Below the pieces are notes generated by a model. The model ran no database searches, had not been told where the DNA came from, and saw only the letters and a program-made list of their open reading frames with translations. From DASVNK01 sp036383895 (GTDB taxonomy: Bacteria > Verrucomicrobiota > Verrucomicrobiia > Limisphaerales > SXQI01): a DNA stretch of 64,000 nt. A program made the translations under genes and the position numbers. Within the stretch, counting starts at the first letter, position 1. Every line of letters starts with the position of its first letter. The stretch is from assembly GCA_036383895.1 (NCBI GenBank), contig DASVNK010000048.1, positions 38,477 through 102,476 of the forward strand, given 5' to 3'. Positions 24,460 to 33,492 of the stretch are shown here, piece after piece.

Positions 24460-24987
24460 TTATAGCCGCCGGGTGGCGAGCCGCCAAACAGAAAGCGTGG
24501 TGTAGAGCGCGACGGCGAAGGCATAAGTGATCATGCCCATGCCGATGCCGAACGGGATGACTGCGAAGCGCGAGAAATACATGAGCGTGACGCCGAGGAG
24601 GACGAAGAAGGCAGCCTGGCCGAGCAGACAGAAGAAAAAAAGGCCGCGCGAGGCTTCGCGGAGACGTTCGCTCATCCAAACGCGATAGTTGATCTCGCCC
24701 ATGGAACGCATGAGCCAGGCGGATTGTAAATTGCGCGCGGCGACGAGGAGGCTGGTGGTGGTAATTACTACTGCGGGCAAGGGCCAGAGCGGGAAAAGGA
24801 AGCAGAGAATGAGGTTCAGCAGGATGCCGAATTTCCAACCGAGCTTTCGCGCGATCGGGTTGGCCTCGAGCATGAGGTTCGGCGTGGCGATCCAGGTGCT
24901 CAAGAAATCCATCGCGCGCGAAAAAACCACGCAGGCGAAAATGATCCAATATTCGCGGCTACCGAACGGTGCGAATTGATCGATCAT
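24460..24987 (-). CDS. Four-helix membrane protein, unknown
   Basis: The 175-residue integral membrane protein has hydrophobic segments at roughly 12-30, 50-72, 112-132 and 140-165. A polar stretch RSMGEINYRVWMSERLREASRG lies between helices 2 and 3. SRAMDFLSTWIATPNLMLEANPIARKLGW recalls proteins with a D-x2-ST-x(8-12)-E-x-NP signature in the DUF5658 group, but that is a weak resemblance. Its start ATG overlaps the hisI stop in an ATGA, so it is translationally coupled to hisI. No enzyme motif is seen. Confidence 0.75.
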   Translation of the reverse strand: MIDQFAPFGSREYWIIFACVVFSRAMDFLSTWIATPNLMLEANPIARKLGWKFGILLNLILCFLFPLWPLPAVVITTTSLLVAARNLQSAWLMRSMGEINYRVWMSERLREASRGLFFFCLLGQAAFFVLLGVTLMYFSRFAVIPFGIGMGMITYAFAVALYTTLSVWRLATRRL

Positions 24988-25376
24988 TCTTTTTTGCCGT
25001 ACATTTCTTCCGGCTTGATCAACTGCGGTTCGGTAATTTCAGAGGTGTTCCCCTTTTCGCGAACTGAGCGGAAGAAGCAGCTTTTGTAACCTTCGTGGCA
25101 GGCAGCGCCGGTTTGTTCGACTTTAAAGAGGAGGGTGTCTCCGTCGCAATCGAAGGCGACATCTTTGATCCGTTGGACGTTGCCGCTGGTTTCGCCTTTG
25201 ATCCAATACTTCTGTCGCGAGCGGCTCCAGAAAACGGTTTTCCCTTCCTCCACGCTGCGGCGGACCGCCTCCTTATTCATCCACGCCATCATTAACACGC
25301 GCCCAGTGGATTGTTCCTGGATGATCGCGGGAATCAGGCCGTCGCCGTTGAATTTCAATTTCTCCAAAAAGCTCAT
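24984..25376 (-). CDS. hisI: Phosphoribosyl-AMP cyclohydrolase
   Basis: The 130-residue HisI opens the purine ring of PR-AMP in histidine synthesis. Conserved features are MMAWMNKEAV, FWSRSRQKYWIKGETSGN, the metal-binding CDGDTLLF and the C-terminal Cys pair GAACHEGYKSCFFR. No PR-ATP pyrophosphatase (HisE) domain is fused. I favour the ATG at 25376; an in-frame TTG two codons upstream is the only alternative. Neither has a well-placed ribosome-binding site. It heads the unit hisI, membrane protein, trpE, and diverges from the sensor kinase gene with 53 bases between. Confidence 0.92.
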   Translation of the reverse strand: MSFLEKLKFNGDGLIPAIIQEQSTGRVLMMAWMNKEAVRRSVEEGKTVFWSRSRQKYWIKGETSGNVQRIKDVAFDCDGDTLLFKVEQTGAACHEGYKSCFFRSVREKGNTSEITEPQLIKPEEMYGKKE

Positions 25377-25429
25377 CTCCAATGTGGGTGGTTAGATACG
25401 CTGCAAAGGGCGTGGAGTAAAAAGGAATT

Positions 25430-27574
25430 ATGCGGCGGCGACAGTGGCGCGTGCGTCCGTCACCGCTGGAGCAGCGTTCGTTCTTTGCAGCAGTGGTTAT
25501 TGTGCTTAATCTCCGGCTGATAAGCATGCTGCTGCCGCGATCGCTCGCTACTGTTCTGCTTTTGGCTACGCTCTGTATTAGTCGAAATGTTTTCGCGCAG
25601 AGTGGCGCGGCGGTTATTACCAATGCACTCGAGATTCTCAGGCTCGCCCCCGCCGAAGCGCGTGAGAACCGGCCTGTCCGCCTGCGCGCGGTGGTCACCT
25701 GCTACATTCCCGAAAGCCAACTCTGCTTTGTGCAGGACGAGTCAGCGGGCATTTACGTGCAACCTGCGCCGTGGCCGAAGGAACTTCCAATGGGGCAAGT
25801 GGTGGAAGTGCAGGGAAGAACCGCGCAGGGGCGGTTTTCGCCAATCGTGGAGATGGGTACGATTCGAACCACGGAAGAAAAACGCTCCATCACTCCACGC
25901 CGAATCTCGCTGGAGGAGCTGAACACCGGGCGATTCGATTGCCAGTTCGTGGAAGTCGAAGCGGTCGTGCAAAGCGCGGTGGCCGAGAATAACGTGGTTA
26001 AGCTCGAAGTCGCGACCGGCGATTCGGTGATGTTGGCGCTGATTTTCTCGCTCGAGAATGCTCCCACCAACACGGTGGATGCCCGGGTGCGGCTGCGCGG
26101 AATTGCGGGCACGTTTTACGCGGCCGATCGGCTGAGCGGGTTTGGGTTGTTTCTTCCGAACGCGACATTTCTGGAAGTTGTCCGCCGGGTAATCGACCCA
26201 TTTGAGCAGCGGCCGCGCGCGATCGCGAATCTTGCAGGGTATTCGCCGGAAGGAGGCATGGATCACAGGACACGGGTGCGCGGAACCGTGAGTTTTGTCT
26301 GGCGAAAAGATTTCTTTTTCCTCCAGGACGAAAGCGGCTCGCTGCTGGTCGACCCGCGAAAAAATGGAGCGATGCCCGCCGCCGGCGACGCTGTGGAAGT
26401 GGCGGGTTTTGTGCGAAACCCGGTTTCAATGGGCACAACTTTGAAGTATGCGCTCTGGAAGAAAATTGGAACGACGAACCTCTCCGCGCTCAGGCCGGTG
26501 CAGCTTGGGAGTTTCATCGATCCACCCAGAGGCCAGCGGCTTGCGATTGAAGGAACGGTGGTCGCGATGTCTTCAACTGGCGGGGTCACGACGGTGATCC
26601 TGAACGATGATGGGCAGGCCATGCGGGTGTTAGCATCGGGATCGCTTTCGACCGATTTGATCGGGAGCACCGTCCGCGCGCGCGGGGTTTTCTCACTTCT
26701 GCCGAAGAGTTTGTCCGCATTCGGCGAACCAGCGCTGCTGGCGCAAGCTGACGAAATCGAGGTCCTCCGTGCGGGGCGGGCCGCAATAGTCCCTCAGCAA
26801 TCCTCCAAATTACTTTTGGCCGCGATGGCGTCATTGGCGTTGGTGCTGGCAGCCTTTGCCTGGAGCACACACAAAGCTTCCAAAAATGCGCAGGAACTTG
26901 CGAGCAGCGCCTCGATGCGCCTCGGCGAGACCGAGAAGGAAATTTCCCAACTGAAAGACTCGCGCGAGCGTCTCGGGCGCGATCTGCATGATCACATCAT
27001 TCAATCGATCTATGCGGTTGGATTGGGCCTGGAAGATTGCAAGCAGGCGCTCGCCGATCCGACGAAAGTTGAGCCGCGGCTAAAATCAGCGTTAAACGGA
27101 ATCAACGACGTGATTCGCGAACTGCGCAGCGTCATCTCGGGACTTGAAACGAACGTCATCCAGCCGCGCGAATTCCGCACTGCGCTTAAGTCGCTCGCAT
27201 TGATGTTGGGGCATGAGAATTCGAGCCGCTTGAGACTGGAATTGGATGAGCGTGCGATTGACGCGCTAACTCCACCGCAAGCGACTGAATTAGTGCACAT
27301 CGCGCGGGAAGCATTAAGCAATGCGATTCGCCACGGACACGCAGAGACGACCACGGTGGCGCTTCATCAACAGAACGACAGCCTGCGTTTCGCCGTAGAG
27401 GACGACGGCAAAGGGTTCAATGTTCAAGCGGCCGATACGAAGGGATACGGACTGCGCAATATGGCCAAACGGGCCGAGAACCTTGGGGCCAAATTTACTA
27501 TTCAGGCGCAGGAAGGGCTCGGAACGCGAATCTTGCTAGACATTCCTAAGCAAAAACAGCATTTCTCAACATAG
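25430..27574 (+). CDS. Sensor histidine kinase with repeated OB-like sensor modules
   Basis: The 714-residue NarX/DegS-class kinase has an export signal near 36-57. A ~400-residue extracytoplasmic part follows, made of four OB-fold-like repeats (about 83-150, 170-250, 280-345 and 368-445, with recurring FVQDESAG/FLQDESGS and V.G.V strands). Then come a membrane helix (461-478), a coiled coil, and the HisKA_3 H-box RLGRDLHDHIIQS with His520. The HATPase_c has EALSNAIRHG, DDGKGFN and GYGLRNMAKRAENLGA. AAGGA stands five bases before the ATG at 25430. The stop TAG shares a base with the GTG start of the response regulator. The stimulus is unknown. Confidence 0.88.
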   Translation: MRRRQWRVRPSPLEQRSFFAAVVIVLNLRLISMLLPRSLATVLLLATLCISRNVFAQSGAAVITNALEILRLAPAEARENRPVRLRAVVTCYIPESQLCFVQDESAGIYVQPAPWPKELPMGQVVEVQGRTAQGRFSPIVEMGTIRTTEEKRSITPRRISLEELNTGRFDCQFVEVEAVVQSAVAENNVVKLEVATGDSVMLALIFSLENAPTNTVDARVRLRGIAGTFYAADRLSGFGLFLPNATFLEVVRRVIDPFEQRPRAIANLAGYSPEGGMDHRTRVRGTVSFVWRKDFFFLQDESGSLLVDPRKNGAMPAAGDAVEVAGFVRNPVSMGTTLKYALWKKIGTTNLSALRPVQLGSFIDPPRGQRLAIEGTVVAMSSTGGVTTVILNDDGQAMRVLASGSLSTDLIGSTVRARGVFSLLPKSLSAFGEPALLAQADEIEVLRAGRAAIVPQQSSKLLLAAMASLALVLAAFAWSTHKASKNAQELASSASMRLGETEKEISQLKDSRERLGRDLHDHIIQSIYAVGLGLEDCKQALADPTKVEPRLKSALNGINDVIRELRSVISGLETNVIQPREFRTALKSLALMLGHENSSRLRLELDERAIDALTPPQATELVHIAREALSNAIRHGHAETTTVALHQQNDSLRFAVEDDGKGFNVQAADTKGYGLRNMAKRAENLGAKFTIQAQEGLGTRILLDIPKQKQHFST

Positions 27575-28227
27575 TGAACCCCGTTCGCGTATTGATCGTT
27601 GACGACCACGAGGTAGTTCGCGTCGGACTTCGTACGCTCTTAGTTCAAGCGCAGAATCTCGAGGTGGTCGGTGAGGCGTCCAGCCCTGCGGATGCTGTCG
27701 AAAAGGCGCGTACCTTGTCGCCGGATGTCGTGCTTTTGGATGTTCGCCTGGGTGATGAAAGCGGCTTTGATGCATGCCGCGAAATCCAGAAACTTGAGCG
27801 CGACGTTAAGGTTTTAATTTTAACTTCGTTCGCAGATGACAACGTGGTCGTGGAAGCAATTTCGGCGGGAGCGGATGGTTACTTGCTTAAGGAAGTGAAT
27901 CGCGACGCGCTGGTCGATGCGATTCAGAAAGTGGCGAGTGGTCAATCGATTTTGGATCCGGCGGTAACCGGGCGGGTGTTTGGGAAAGTTCAGTCGCTGA
28001 TTCAGAATCCCACAGGGAACAAATTGTCGCTGCTCTCGGCGCAGGAGAAAAAAGTTTTAGCTCTCGTCGCGGAAGGGAAGACGAATAAAGAGGTCGCGGC
28101 GGTAATGGGGTTGAGCGACAAAACGATCAAAAACTATTTCAGCAACATTCTGGACAAGCTTCAGATGACGCGCCGCTCGCAAGCTGCCGCATATTACGTG
28201 CAGCATACCGTCAGCCGGTATAACTGA
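27574..28227 (+). CDS. NarL/LuxR-family response regulator
   Basis: The 217-residue protein has an N-terminal receiver with Asp10/Asp11, phosphoacceptor Asp56 (VVLLDVRLG), Thr84 and Lys106. The C-terminal LuxR helix-turn-helix (LSAQEKKVLALVAEGKTNKEVAAVMGLSDKTIKNYFSNIL) spans about 150-195. It is translationally coupled to the kinase by a one-base stop/start overlap (TAGTG), so the pair forms one signalling system. The targets are unknown, and the neighbouring GH5 gene is one candidate. Confidence 0.93.
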   Translation: MNPVRVLIVDDHEVVRVGLRTLLVQAQNLEVVGEASSPADAVEKARTLSPDVVLLDVRLGDESGFDACREIQKLERDVKVLILTSFADDNVVVEAISAGADGYLLKEVNRDALVDAIQKVASGQSILDPAVTGRVFGKVQSLIQNPTGNKLSLLSAQEKKVLALVAEGKTNKEVAAVMGLSDKTIKNYFSNILDKLQMTRRSQAAAYYVQHTVSRYN

Positions 28228-28285
28228 GAACTCGCGGTTTTTCGCATCCCTTCTCAATTACGCTTTGCGCCGTTATATTGCCGGC

Positions 28286-29374
28286 GTGTATTGGAAAGCT
28301 TTCTTACTGCTGGCGCTCTTGGGTGGCCAATTCGCTGCGCACTCCGCCACCACGAATACTCCCGCCCATGCCGCGCTGCGGCTATTCAGCAAAGGAGTGA
28401 ACTTCGGAAATTACCTGGAGGCACCGCGCACGCAGAATTGGGGCGCGAAGTATTCGGAAGCCGATTTGGACGCGGTGAAGAAGGAGGGGTTTGACCATGT
28501 GCGGTTGCCGATTCGTTGGAATGATTACGCCGGGGCGGGACCGGAGTTTAAAATCGAGCAGCAGCTTTTCGATAAAGTCGATTTCCTCGTGACGAACGCA
28601 TTGTCGCGCGGTTTGAGCATCATCATCAACATTCATCATTTCGACGAATTGACGACCGATCCGAAAGCAGAGGCGCCGAAGTTCTACGCGTTGTGGAAAC
28701 AGATCGCGGAGCACTATGCGAAGCATCCAAATCGTCTCGCGTTTGAGTTGCTGAATGAGCCGAAGGACGCCGCGACGACGGAAGTGATGAATCCGATCTA
28801 CGCGGAAGCGATCCGGGTCATTCGGCAGTCGAATCCGAATCGAACGATTTTCGTCGGACCCGGGAAATGGAACAGTCTGGATGAAGTAGAGAAGCTGAAG
28901 CTGCCGGAAAATGACCGGAACCTGGTCGTCACGGTGCATTGCTACGATCCGTTTTTATTCACGCACCAGGGTGCGAGTTGGACCCGGCCGAGCACGGATA
29001 CCACTGGGATTATTTATCCGGGACCTCCATCCAAGCCGGTGACGCCCGCTGAGGGTGCGCGCGATAAGAAATGGTTTGAGCGCTACAACACGCTTCCGAC
29101 TGCGGAGAATCCTTCCAGCCCGATTGCGTTCACAGCGCGAATGGAAAAGGTAGCGCGTTGGGGTGCCGAGAACGGACGGCCTATTCACCTTGGTGAGTTC
29201 GGCGCTTATGAGAAGGCGGATCGCGAATCGCGTATCCGCTATTATCGCGACATGCGGAAGACGGCTGAACGACTTGGCTTTGGCTGGGCAATTTGGGATT
29301 GGAAAGCTGGATTCAAGTATTGGACGGGGGAGGCTCCTGTTGATGGGATGCGTGAGGGGCTGCACGGGAAATAG
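28286..29374 (+). CDS. Secreted glycoside hydrolase family 5
   Basis: The 362-residue protein has a short signal peptide (YWKAFLLLALLGGQFAAHS, about 2-20). The GH5 TIM barrel shows GVNFGNYLEAP at its start, VRLPIRW, NIHHFDEL, the acid/base Glu158 in LLNEP, HCYDPFLFTHQG, and the nucleophile Glu304 in HLGEFGAY. The family cleaves beta-1,4-linked glucans or mannans, and the exact polysaccharide cannot be told. I prefer the GTG at 28286, right before the signal peptide. A TTG at 28265 would extend it by seven residues. It follows the two-component pair by a 58-base gap. Confidence 0.88.
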   Translation: MYWKAFLLLALLGGQFAAHSATTNTPAHAALRLFSKGVNFGNYLEAPRTQNWGAKYSEADLDAVKKEGFDHVRLPIRWNDYAGAGPEFKIEQQLFDKVDFLVTNALSRGLSIIINIHHFDELTTDPKAEAPKFYALWKQIAEHYAKHPNRLAFELLNEPKDAATTEVMNPIYAEAIRVIRQSNPNRTIFVGPGKWNSLDEVEKLKLPENDRNLVVTVHCYDPFLFTHQGASWTRPSTDTTGIIYPGPPSKPVTPAEGARDKKWFERYNTLPTAENPSSPIAFTARMEKVARWGAENGRPIHLGEFGAYEKADRESRIRYYRDMRKTAERLGFGWAIWDWKAGFKYWTGEAPVDGMREGLHGK

Positions 29375-29421
29375 GCGCGATTCGATTTGCTTCCGAACGA
29401 TCTCTCAAGATACTCGCGCCA

Positions 29422-30195
29422 ATGTCGATCGTGGTAAGGAGATTCAACGATGGCCTGCTCACGCTGGGTGAGATGGCAATTCTTCTTTGGGAAGCGCTCG
29501 GCTCCCTGGCGCGCCGCCGGCTGAAGTTTGGTGACCTCGTTTATCAGCTCTATCACATCGGCGTGAAATCGCAGTCCGTGGTGCTGATCACCGGCGCATT
29601 TACCGGCATGGTGCTGGCGGCTCAGACTTATCTGCAGTTTCACAAGGTCCGCATGGACACCGCGACGATGGCCGTGGTGAGCGTTTCCATGTTAAGCCAG
29701 CTCGGGCCGGTGCTGACCGGGTTGATGGTCGCCGGTCGGGTGGGAGCTTCGATCGCCGCGGAACTCGGCACGATGAAAGTGACGGAACAAATTGATGCGC
29801 TTCGAACGTTGGCGACGCATCCGGTCGATTATCTTGTGCTACCTCGACTCGCGGCAGGAACGATTGCGCTGCCGTTGCTGACGGCTGAAGCGATGGCGAT
29901 CGGAATTGGCGCGGGTTATTATACGACCACGGTCCTGCTGGGGGTGGATCCCGCTTACACGTGGGAATGGGTGCTGAAATATACGGTGCCGAATCACATG
30001 TATGGCGGGTTGTTCAAAGCGACGGTCTTTGGCGCGCTGATTGCCATCATCGCTTGCTACAAGGGGCTGCACTGTGGTGAAGGCGCGGAGGGCGTTGGTC
30101 GCGCGACTACCGAGGCGGTCGTGATCGCGTCCATCAGCATCCTAATCAGTAATTTCTTCCTGACCCTTTTGGTGGGGCGTCTCTTTGCGCCATGA
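29422..30195 (+). CDS. mlaE: MlaE-family ABC permease
   Basis: The 257-residue permease has about five membrane helices and the MlaE signature ITGAFTGMVLAAQTYLQFHK, with ...SQLGPVLTGLMVAGRVGASIAAELGTMKVTEQIDAL in the middle (the coupling region). It is the membrane channel of the Mla phospholipid transporter, which moves lipids between inner and outer membranes. Its stop overlaps the mlaF start in an ATGA. The first gene of a five-gene operon, it implies a diderm envelope. Confidence 0.93.
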   Translation: MSIVVRRFNDGLLTLGEMAILLWEALGSLARRRLKFGDLVYQLYHIGVKSQSVVLITGAFTGMVLAAQTYLQFHKVRMDTATMAVVSVSMLSQLGPVLTGLMVAGRVGASIAAELGTMKVTEQIDALRTLATHPVDYLVLPRLAAGTIALPLLTAEAMAIGIGAGYYTTTVLLGVDPAYTWEWVLKYTVPNHMYGGLFKATVFGALIAIIACYKGLHCGEGAEGVGRATTEAVVIASISILISNFFLTLLVGRLFAP

Positions 30196-30944
30196 TTGAA
30201 GTTAAGGACCTCAAAAAAAGCTTCGGTGCGCAGAAGGTGCTTGATGGCATTTCGTTCAAGATTGAACCGGGGGATTCGGTCGTGATCATCGGCGGGAGTG
30301 GCTGCGGCAAGAGCGTGCTCCTGAAACATCTCATCGGTTTGATCCGGCCCGATTCGGGCGAGGTCATTATTGATGACGAACATCTGAACGCCTTCGACGA
30401 ACGCCGCCTCCTGGAAGTGCGTCGCAAATTCGGAATGCTTTTCCAAAGCGCCGCGCTGTTTGACTCGCTGAATGTCGCCGAAAATATTTCCTTCGTTCTC
30501 CGCCGCGAGCGGCAGCTTTCCGAAAAAGAAATCGATCAGCGGGTCGAAGAGGTGCTGGAGATGGTGGAGCTTCCCGGCACGCAGAAGAAAAAGCCGTCCG
30601 AACTTTCCGGCGGGATGCGCAAACGTGTCGGTCTCGCTCGCGCCATCATCTACAAACCCGAAATCCTCCTTTACGACGAACCCACCACTGGTTTGGACCC
30701 CGTCGTCTCGGACAGTATCGATCAATTAATTATTCGCGTCCGCGAGCAACTCAAGATTACGACCGTCGTCGTTACGCACGACACCCGCAGCATGCGGCGC
30801 GTGGGCCAGCGCATCTTGATGATGGTAAAAGGCAAGATCTACGCCGCGGGACCGCCGGAAGAAATTTTCGCATCGAAGGACCCGGTGATACACCGGTTCG
30901 TGAATGGGATTTCGGATACGAAGGAAAGTGACTTTTTAACATGA
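30192..30944 (+). CDS. mlaF: MlaF-family ABC ATPase
   Basis: The 250-residue ATP-binding subunit shows Walker A GGSGCGKS at 34-41, Q-loop FQSAALFDSL, ABC signature LSGGM at 138-142, Walker B ILLYDEP at 158-164 and the switch His in VTHD. It powers MlaE. ATGA overlaps link it to mlaE upstream and mlaD downstream. The strand composition drifts from G-rich to C-rich on the plus strand across this gene. Confidence 0.95.
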   Translation: MIEVKDLKKSFGAQKVLDGISFKIEPGDSVVIIGGSGCGKSVLLKHLIGLIRPDSGEVIIDDEHLNAFDERRLLEVRRKFGMLFQSAALFDSLNVAENISFVLRRERQLSEKEIDQRVEEVLEMVELPGTQKKKPSELSGGMRKRVGLARAIIYKPEILLYDEPTTGLDPVVSDSIDQLIIRVREQLKITTVVVTHDTRSMRRVGQRILMMVKGKIYAAGPPEEIFASKDPVIHRFVNGISDTKESDFLT

Positions 30945-31891
30945 GCAAAAACAAAACAGGAATAAAGGTCGGGCTTTTTGTGCTCATTGCGTTGGCGCTC
31001 GCCGCCATGATGGTCATGCGCTTCAGCAAAGGCACTGGCTTCGCCGACACCTACAATCTGAACCTCGAAGCGCGCAACGCCGGCGGCATAATCAAAGGAG
31101 CAGGCGTGCTCATGGCCGGCGTCCCCATCGGCAACATCACCGACATTTATCTTTCTCGCGACGGCGCCAAAGTGACCATGGTCGCCAGCATCTACGAACA
31201 GTTCCAAATCGCCACGAACGCGGTTTTCGGCATCGGCACGGTTGGTTTTCTCGGCGATCGTTACATCTCGGTCGCCCCGGGCACTAATAATAACAGCGAG
31301 GTGAACCTAAAGGACGGCGATACTGTCTTGGTGCAGGAAGCATTTGATTTCGCGCAAGTCGCTGAATCGGCCAGCGGCCTCATGAATCGTCTCAGCGGCA
31401 CGGTGGACCAACTGAGCAATGCCGTCTCTCGCCTCGACACCACCCTCATCTCTGATCAAAGCCTGAGCAATCTCACCGAAACTGTTTCCAATTTCCGCAA
31501 GCTTTCCGAACGCGCGCTGACCGCTGTCGGCAGTCTCGACTCGTTCGTGCAGACAAACACCGCCAGCTTAAGCCAATCCGTTACGAACTTCGGCCTTTTC
31601 ACGGAGAAGCTGAACCTGGTCACATTGGAGTTGCAAGAAACCGTCGCCACAAACCGTGTTGAATTTACTGCTGCAATTAAGAACATTGAGAGAGCGACCG
31701 ACCGTGCCGATAAGCTCTTGGCTGATGTTGAACAGGGTCGCGGATTGGCCGGAACGCTCTTGAAGAATGACGAATTGGCGATGCATAGCTCGCTGATGGT
31801 CAGCAACTTCATGGCGTTTGGCAGTAACCTGAACCATAAGGGACTCTGGGGCGTGTTCCGCAAAGCTAAGTTGCCGAAAGAAAAAGATTAA
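30941..31891 (+). CDS. mlaD: MlaD-family MCE-domain lipid-binding protein
   Basis: The 316-residue protein has an N-terminal anchor helix (VGLFVLIALALAAMMVM, about 10-27) and an MCE domain (about 35-125: AGGIIKGAGVLMAGVPIGNITDIYL, VGFLGDRYISVAPG). A long helical C-terminus of ~180 residues with heptad-like Thr/Ser/Asn and Leu spacing follows, suggesting a needle or barrel assembly. It forms the periplasmic lipid-carrying ring attached to MlaE. The stop TAA directly touches the next ATG. Confidence 0.93.
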   Translation: MSKNKTGIKVGLFVLIALALAAMMVMRFSKGTGFADTYNLNLEARNAGGIIKGAGVLMAGVPIGNITDIYLSRDGAKVTMVASIYEQFQIATNAVFGIGTVGFLGDRYISVAPGTNNNSEVNLKDGDTVLVQEAFDFAQVAESASGLMNRLSGTVDQLSNAVSRLDTTLISDQSLSNLTETVSNFRKLSERALTAVGSLDSFVQTNTASLSQSVTNFGLFTEKLNLVTLELQETVATNRVEFTAAIKNIERATDRADKLLADVEQGRGLAGTLLKNDELAMHSSLMVSNFMAFGSNLNHKGLWGVFRKAKLPKEKD

Positions 31892-32965
31892 ATGGCCAGC
31901 TCGTTCTGGATAATTCGCGGTTTCTTTGTCCTGCTCTGCGTGACGGGCGGTTACGCCATCAGCCAGGTGCAGCCGCAGCTTATCCCGAACCCGGTCAATG
32001 GCGCGGTGATGGGCATCGGGTTCGCCGGTCTGCTGATCGCCGTAGACGAGATGCTGAAGGGCTTTTCTCTCCGCGCATTTTCCGCCGCAACCTTTGGGCT
32101 GATCCTCGGCAGCTTGATCGCGTTTATGGTCGATAGCTCCGGGCTTTTCGTTTACGCCGACGAACGCCCCACCCGCTGGCTCATTCGCCTCTGCCTTTTC
32201 ATTGGCTTCTCTTACATCGGGATGGTTCTCGCTCTGCGTAGCAACAAAGAAGATTTCTCGCTGATCATTCCATACGTGCGCTTCATGCGGCAAGACGCTC
32301 CCCCTGCTTTCATTCTTCTGGATACAAGCGCGATCATCGACGGACGCATTGCTGATTTGATCGAGAACAAGTTTATCGAGGGAACGATTGTTGTGCCTCG
32401 GTTTGTGTTGGCGGAGTTGCAGAACATCGCCGATTCCGGCGACCCGCTTCGCCGCGCGCGTGGCCGTCGTGGTTTGGAAACGCTTAGCCGCATCCAGAAG
32501 CTCCGCAATATCGAGTTCAAACTGCACGAAGGTGATTTCCCCGAAGATATTCCCGTCGATACAAAACTCATGCGCCTCGCCAAAGCCACCGGCGCGAAGC
32601 TTTACACCACCGATTTCAACCTCGGCAAAGTCGCCGAGCTTCAAGGGATCAACTACGTAAACGTTATCGCGCTCGGAAATTCCATGAAGATGGTCGTCCT
32701 GCCCGGCGAGGCGGTCCAACTTCGCCTCGTCCGCGAAGGCAAAGACAAAGGCCAGGCGGTGGGCTATCTTAACGACGGAACAATGGTGGTGGTAAATCAC
32801 GGCGCGCCGATGATCGGTCAGCAAGTCGAAGTGCAGATCCAAAGCACACTTCAGACTGGCGCCGGCGTCATTGTCTTCGCGGACGTGAAGCGCGCTTACG
32901 AAACCGGCTTCCTCCACAAAGAGCACAAAGAACAAAAAGAGAAACAACCCGCGCAGGTCTCATGA
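31892..32965 (+). CDS. PIN/TRAM-domain membrane protein
   Basis: The 357-residue protein has four hydrophobic segments at about 5-22, 35-52, 63-85 and 97-115. A PIN nuclease-like domain follows with Asp144 (LLDTSAIIDGRI), Asp150, a Glu in VLAELQN, and Asp in YTTDFNLGKVAEL. A TRAM RNA-binding domain lies near 265-335. It closely follows the layout of B. subtilis YacL-type proteins, whose function is unclear. The acidic PIN residues are intact, so RNase activity is plausible. It begins one base after mlaD and overlaps the DUF2007 gene (ATGA). Confidence 0.87.
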   Translation: MASSFWIIRGFFVLLCVTGGYAISQVQPQLIPNPVNGAVMGIGFAGLLIAVDEMLKGFSLRAFSAATFGLILGSLIAFMVDSSGLFVYADERPTRWLIRLCLFIGFSYIGMVLALRSNKEDFSLIIPYVRFMRQDAPPAFILLDTSAIIDGRIADLIENKFIEGTIVVPRFVLAELQNIADSGDPLRRARGRRGLETLSRIQKLRNIEFKLHEGDFPEDIPVDTKLMRLAKATGAKLYTTDFNLGKVAELQGINYVNVIALGNSMKMVVLPGEAVQLRLVREGKDKGQAVGYLNDGTMVVVNHGAPMIGQQVEVQIQSTLQTGAGVIVFADVKRAYETGFLHKEHKEQKEKQPAQVS

Positions 32966-33192
32966 GAGCCGTCGAAGTTTACAAAAGCTTCAATCCCGCC
33001 GACGCGCATCTCATCTGCTCAGTCCTTCAATCCGCCGAAATTCCCGCCCAGGTCACCAACGAACTCGCCACCCTCAGCCTCGAAGGCTACGGCCTCGCTT
33101 CCGGCGGCATCCGCGTGATGGTCCCCGAAGATCGCTACGCTGAAGCCCGCGCCATTATCGAGCAGCGCGATGAAGAAGAAGCAGGGGATTGA
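32962..33192 (+). CDS. DUF2007-type small protein
   Basis: The 76-residue protein has VYKSFNPADAHLICSVLQSAEIPAQVTNE, then a strand/loop, GGIRVMVPEDRYAEARAIIEQ and an acidic tail. This matches DUF2007 (putative PII-like signal-transducing fold), for which no function is established. Its ATG overlaps the PIN/TRAM stop, making it the last gene of the mla unit. Confidence 0.8.
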   Translation: MRAVEVYKSFNPADAHLICSVLQSAEIPAQVTNELATLSLEGYGLASGGIRVMVPEDRYAEARAIIEQRDEEEAGD

Positions 33193-33209
33193 AAACCAAT
33201 CTGCTTAGC

Positions 33210-33458
33210 TTAAGGGGCATTCTGAACTTTCGTCTGCGCTTTTGAACGCCGGAAAGGTTTCACAGGATCGAAAAGGAAAATTCCTGGAATGAGCATGCAG
33301 ACCGCGGATAACGATGACACTTTGAAGTAGTGCATCAGTGCGTCAGATGCCTCAGGTGTGCCGACCCCAGCATCTGCTAAGGCAAGGCCCGTTCTGAACG
33401 CTGTGAACAAGATCAAGAAGAGAAAAGCTAGTAGCGCGACGCGAACGATAGTCGACAT
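33210..33458 (-). CDS. Small two-helix membrane protein, unknown
   Basis: The 82-residue protein has hydrophobic segments at about 5-25 (VALLAFLFLILFTAFRTGLAL) and 48-65, then a basic Arg/Lys tail. It resembles no named family. It converges with the DUF2007 gene and diverges from the Gre-like gene (34 bases). It is more likely real than not, because the frame is clean and the helices are strong. Confidence 0.55.
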   Translation of the reverse strand: MSTIVRVALLAFLFLILFTAFRTGLALADAGVGTPEASDALMHYFKVSSLSAVCMLIPGIFLFDPVKPFRRSKAQTKVQNAP

Positions 33459-33492
33459 TGCTTAGAACTTTAGACTGAATTCTACCCGTGTC

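Noticed and set aside
31568..32947. A 459-codon minus-strand frame opposite mlaD and the PIN/TRAM gene
   Set aside because: It spans two real, overlapping genes on the other strand and its composition is His/Asp/Glu rich without motifs.
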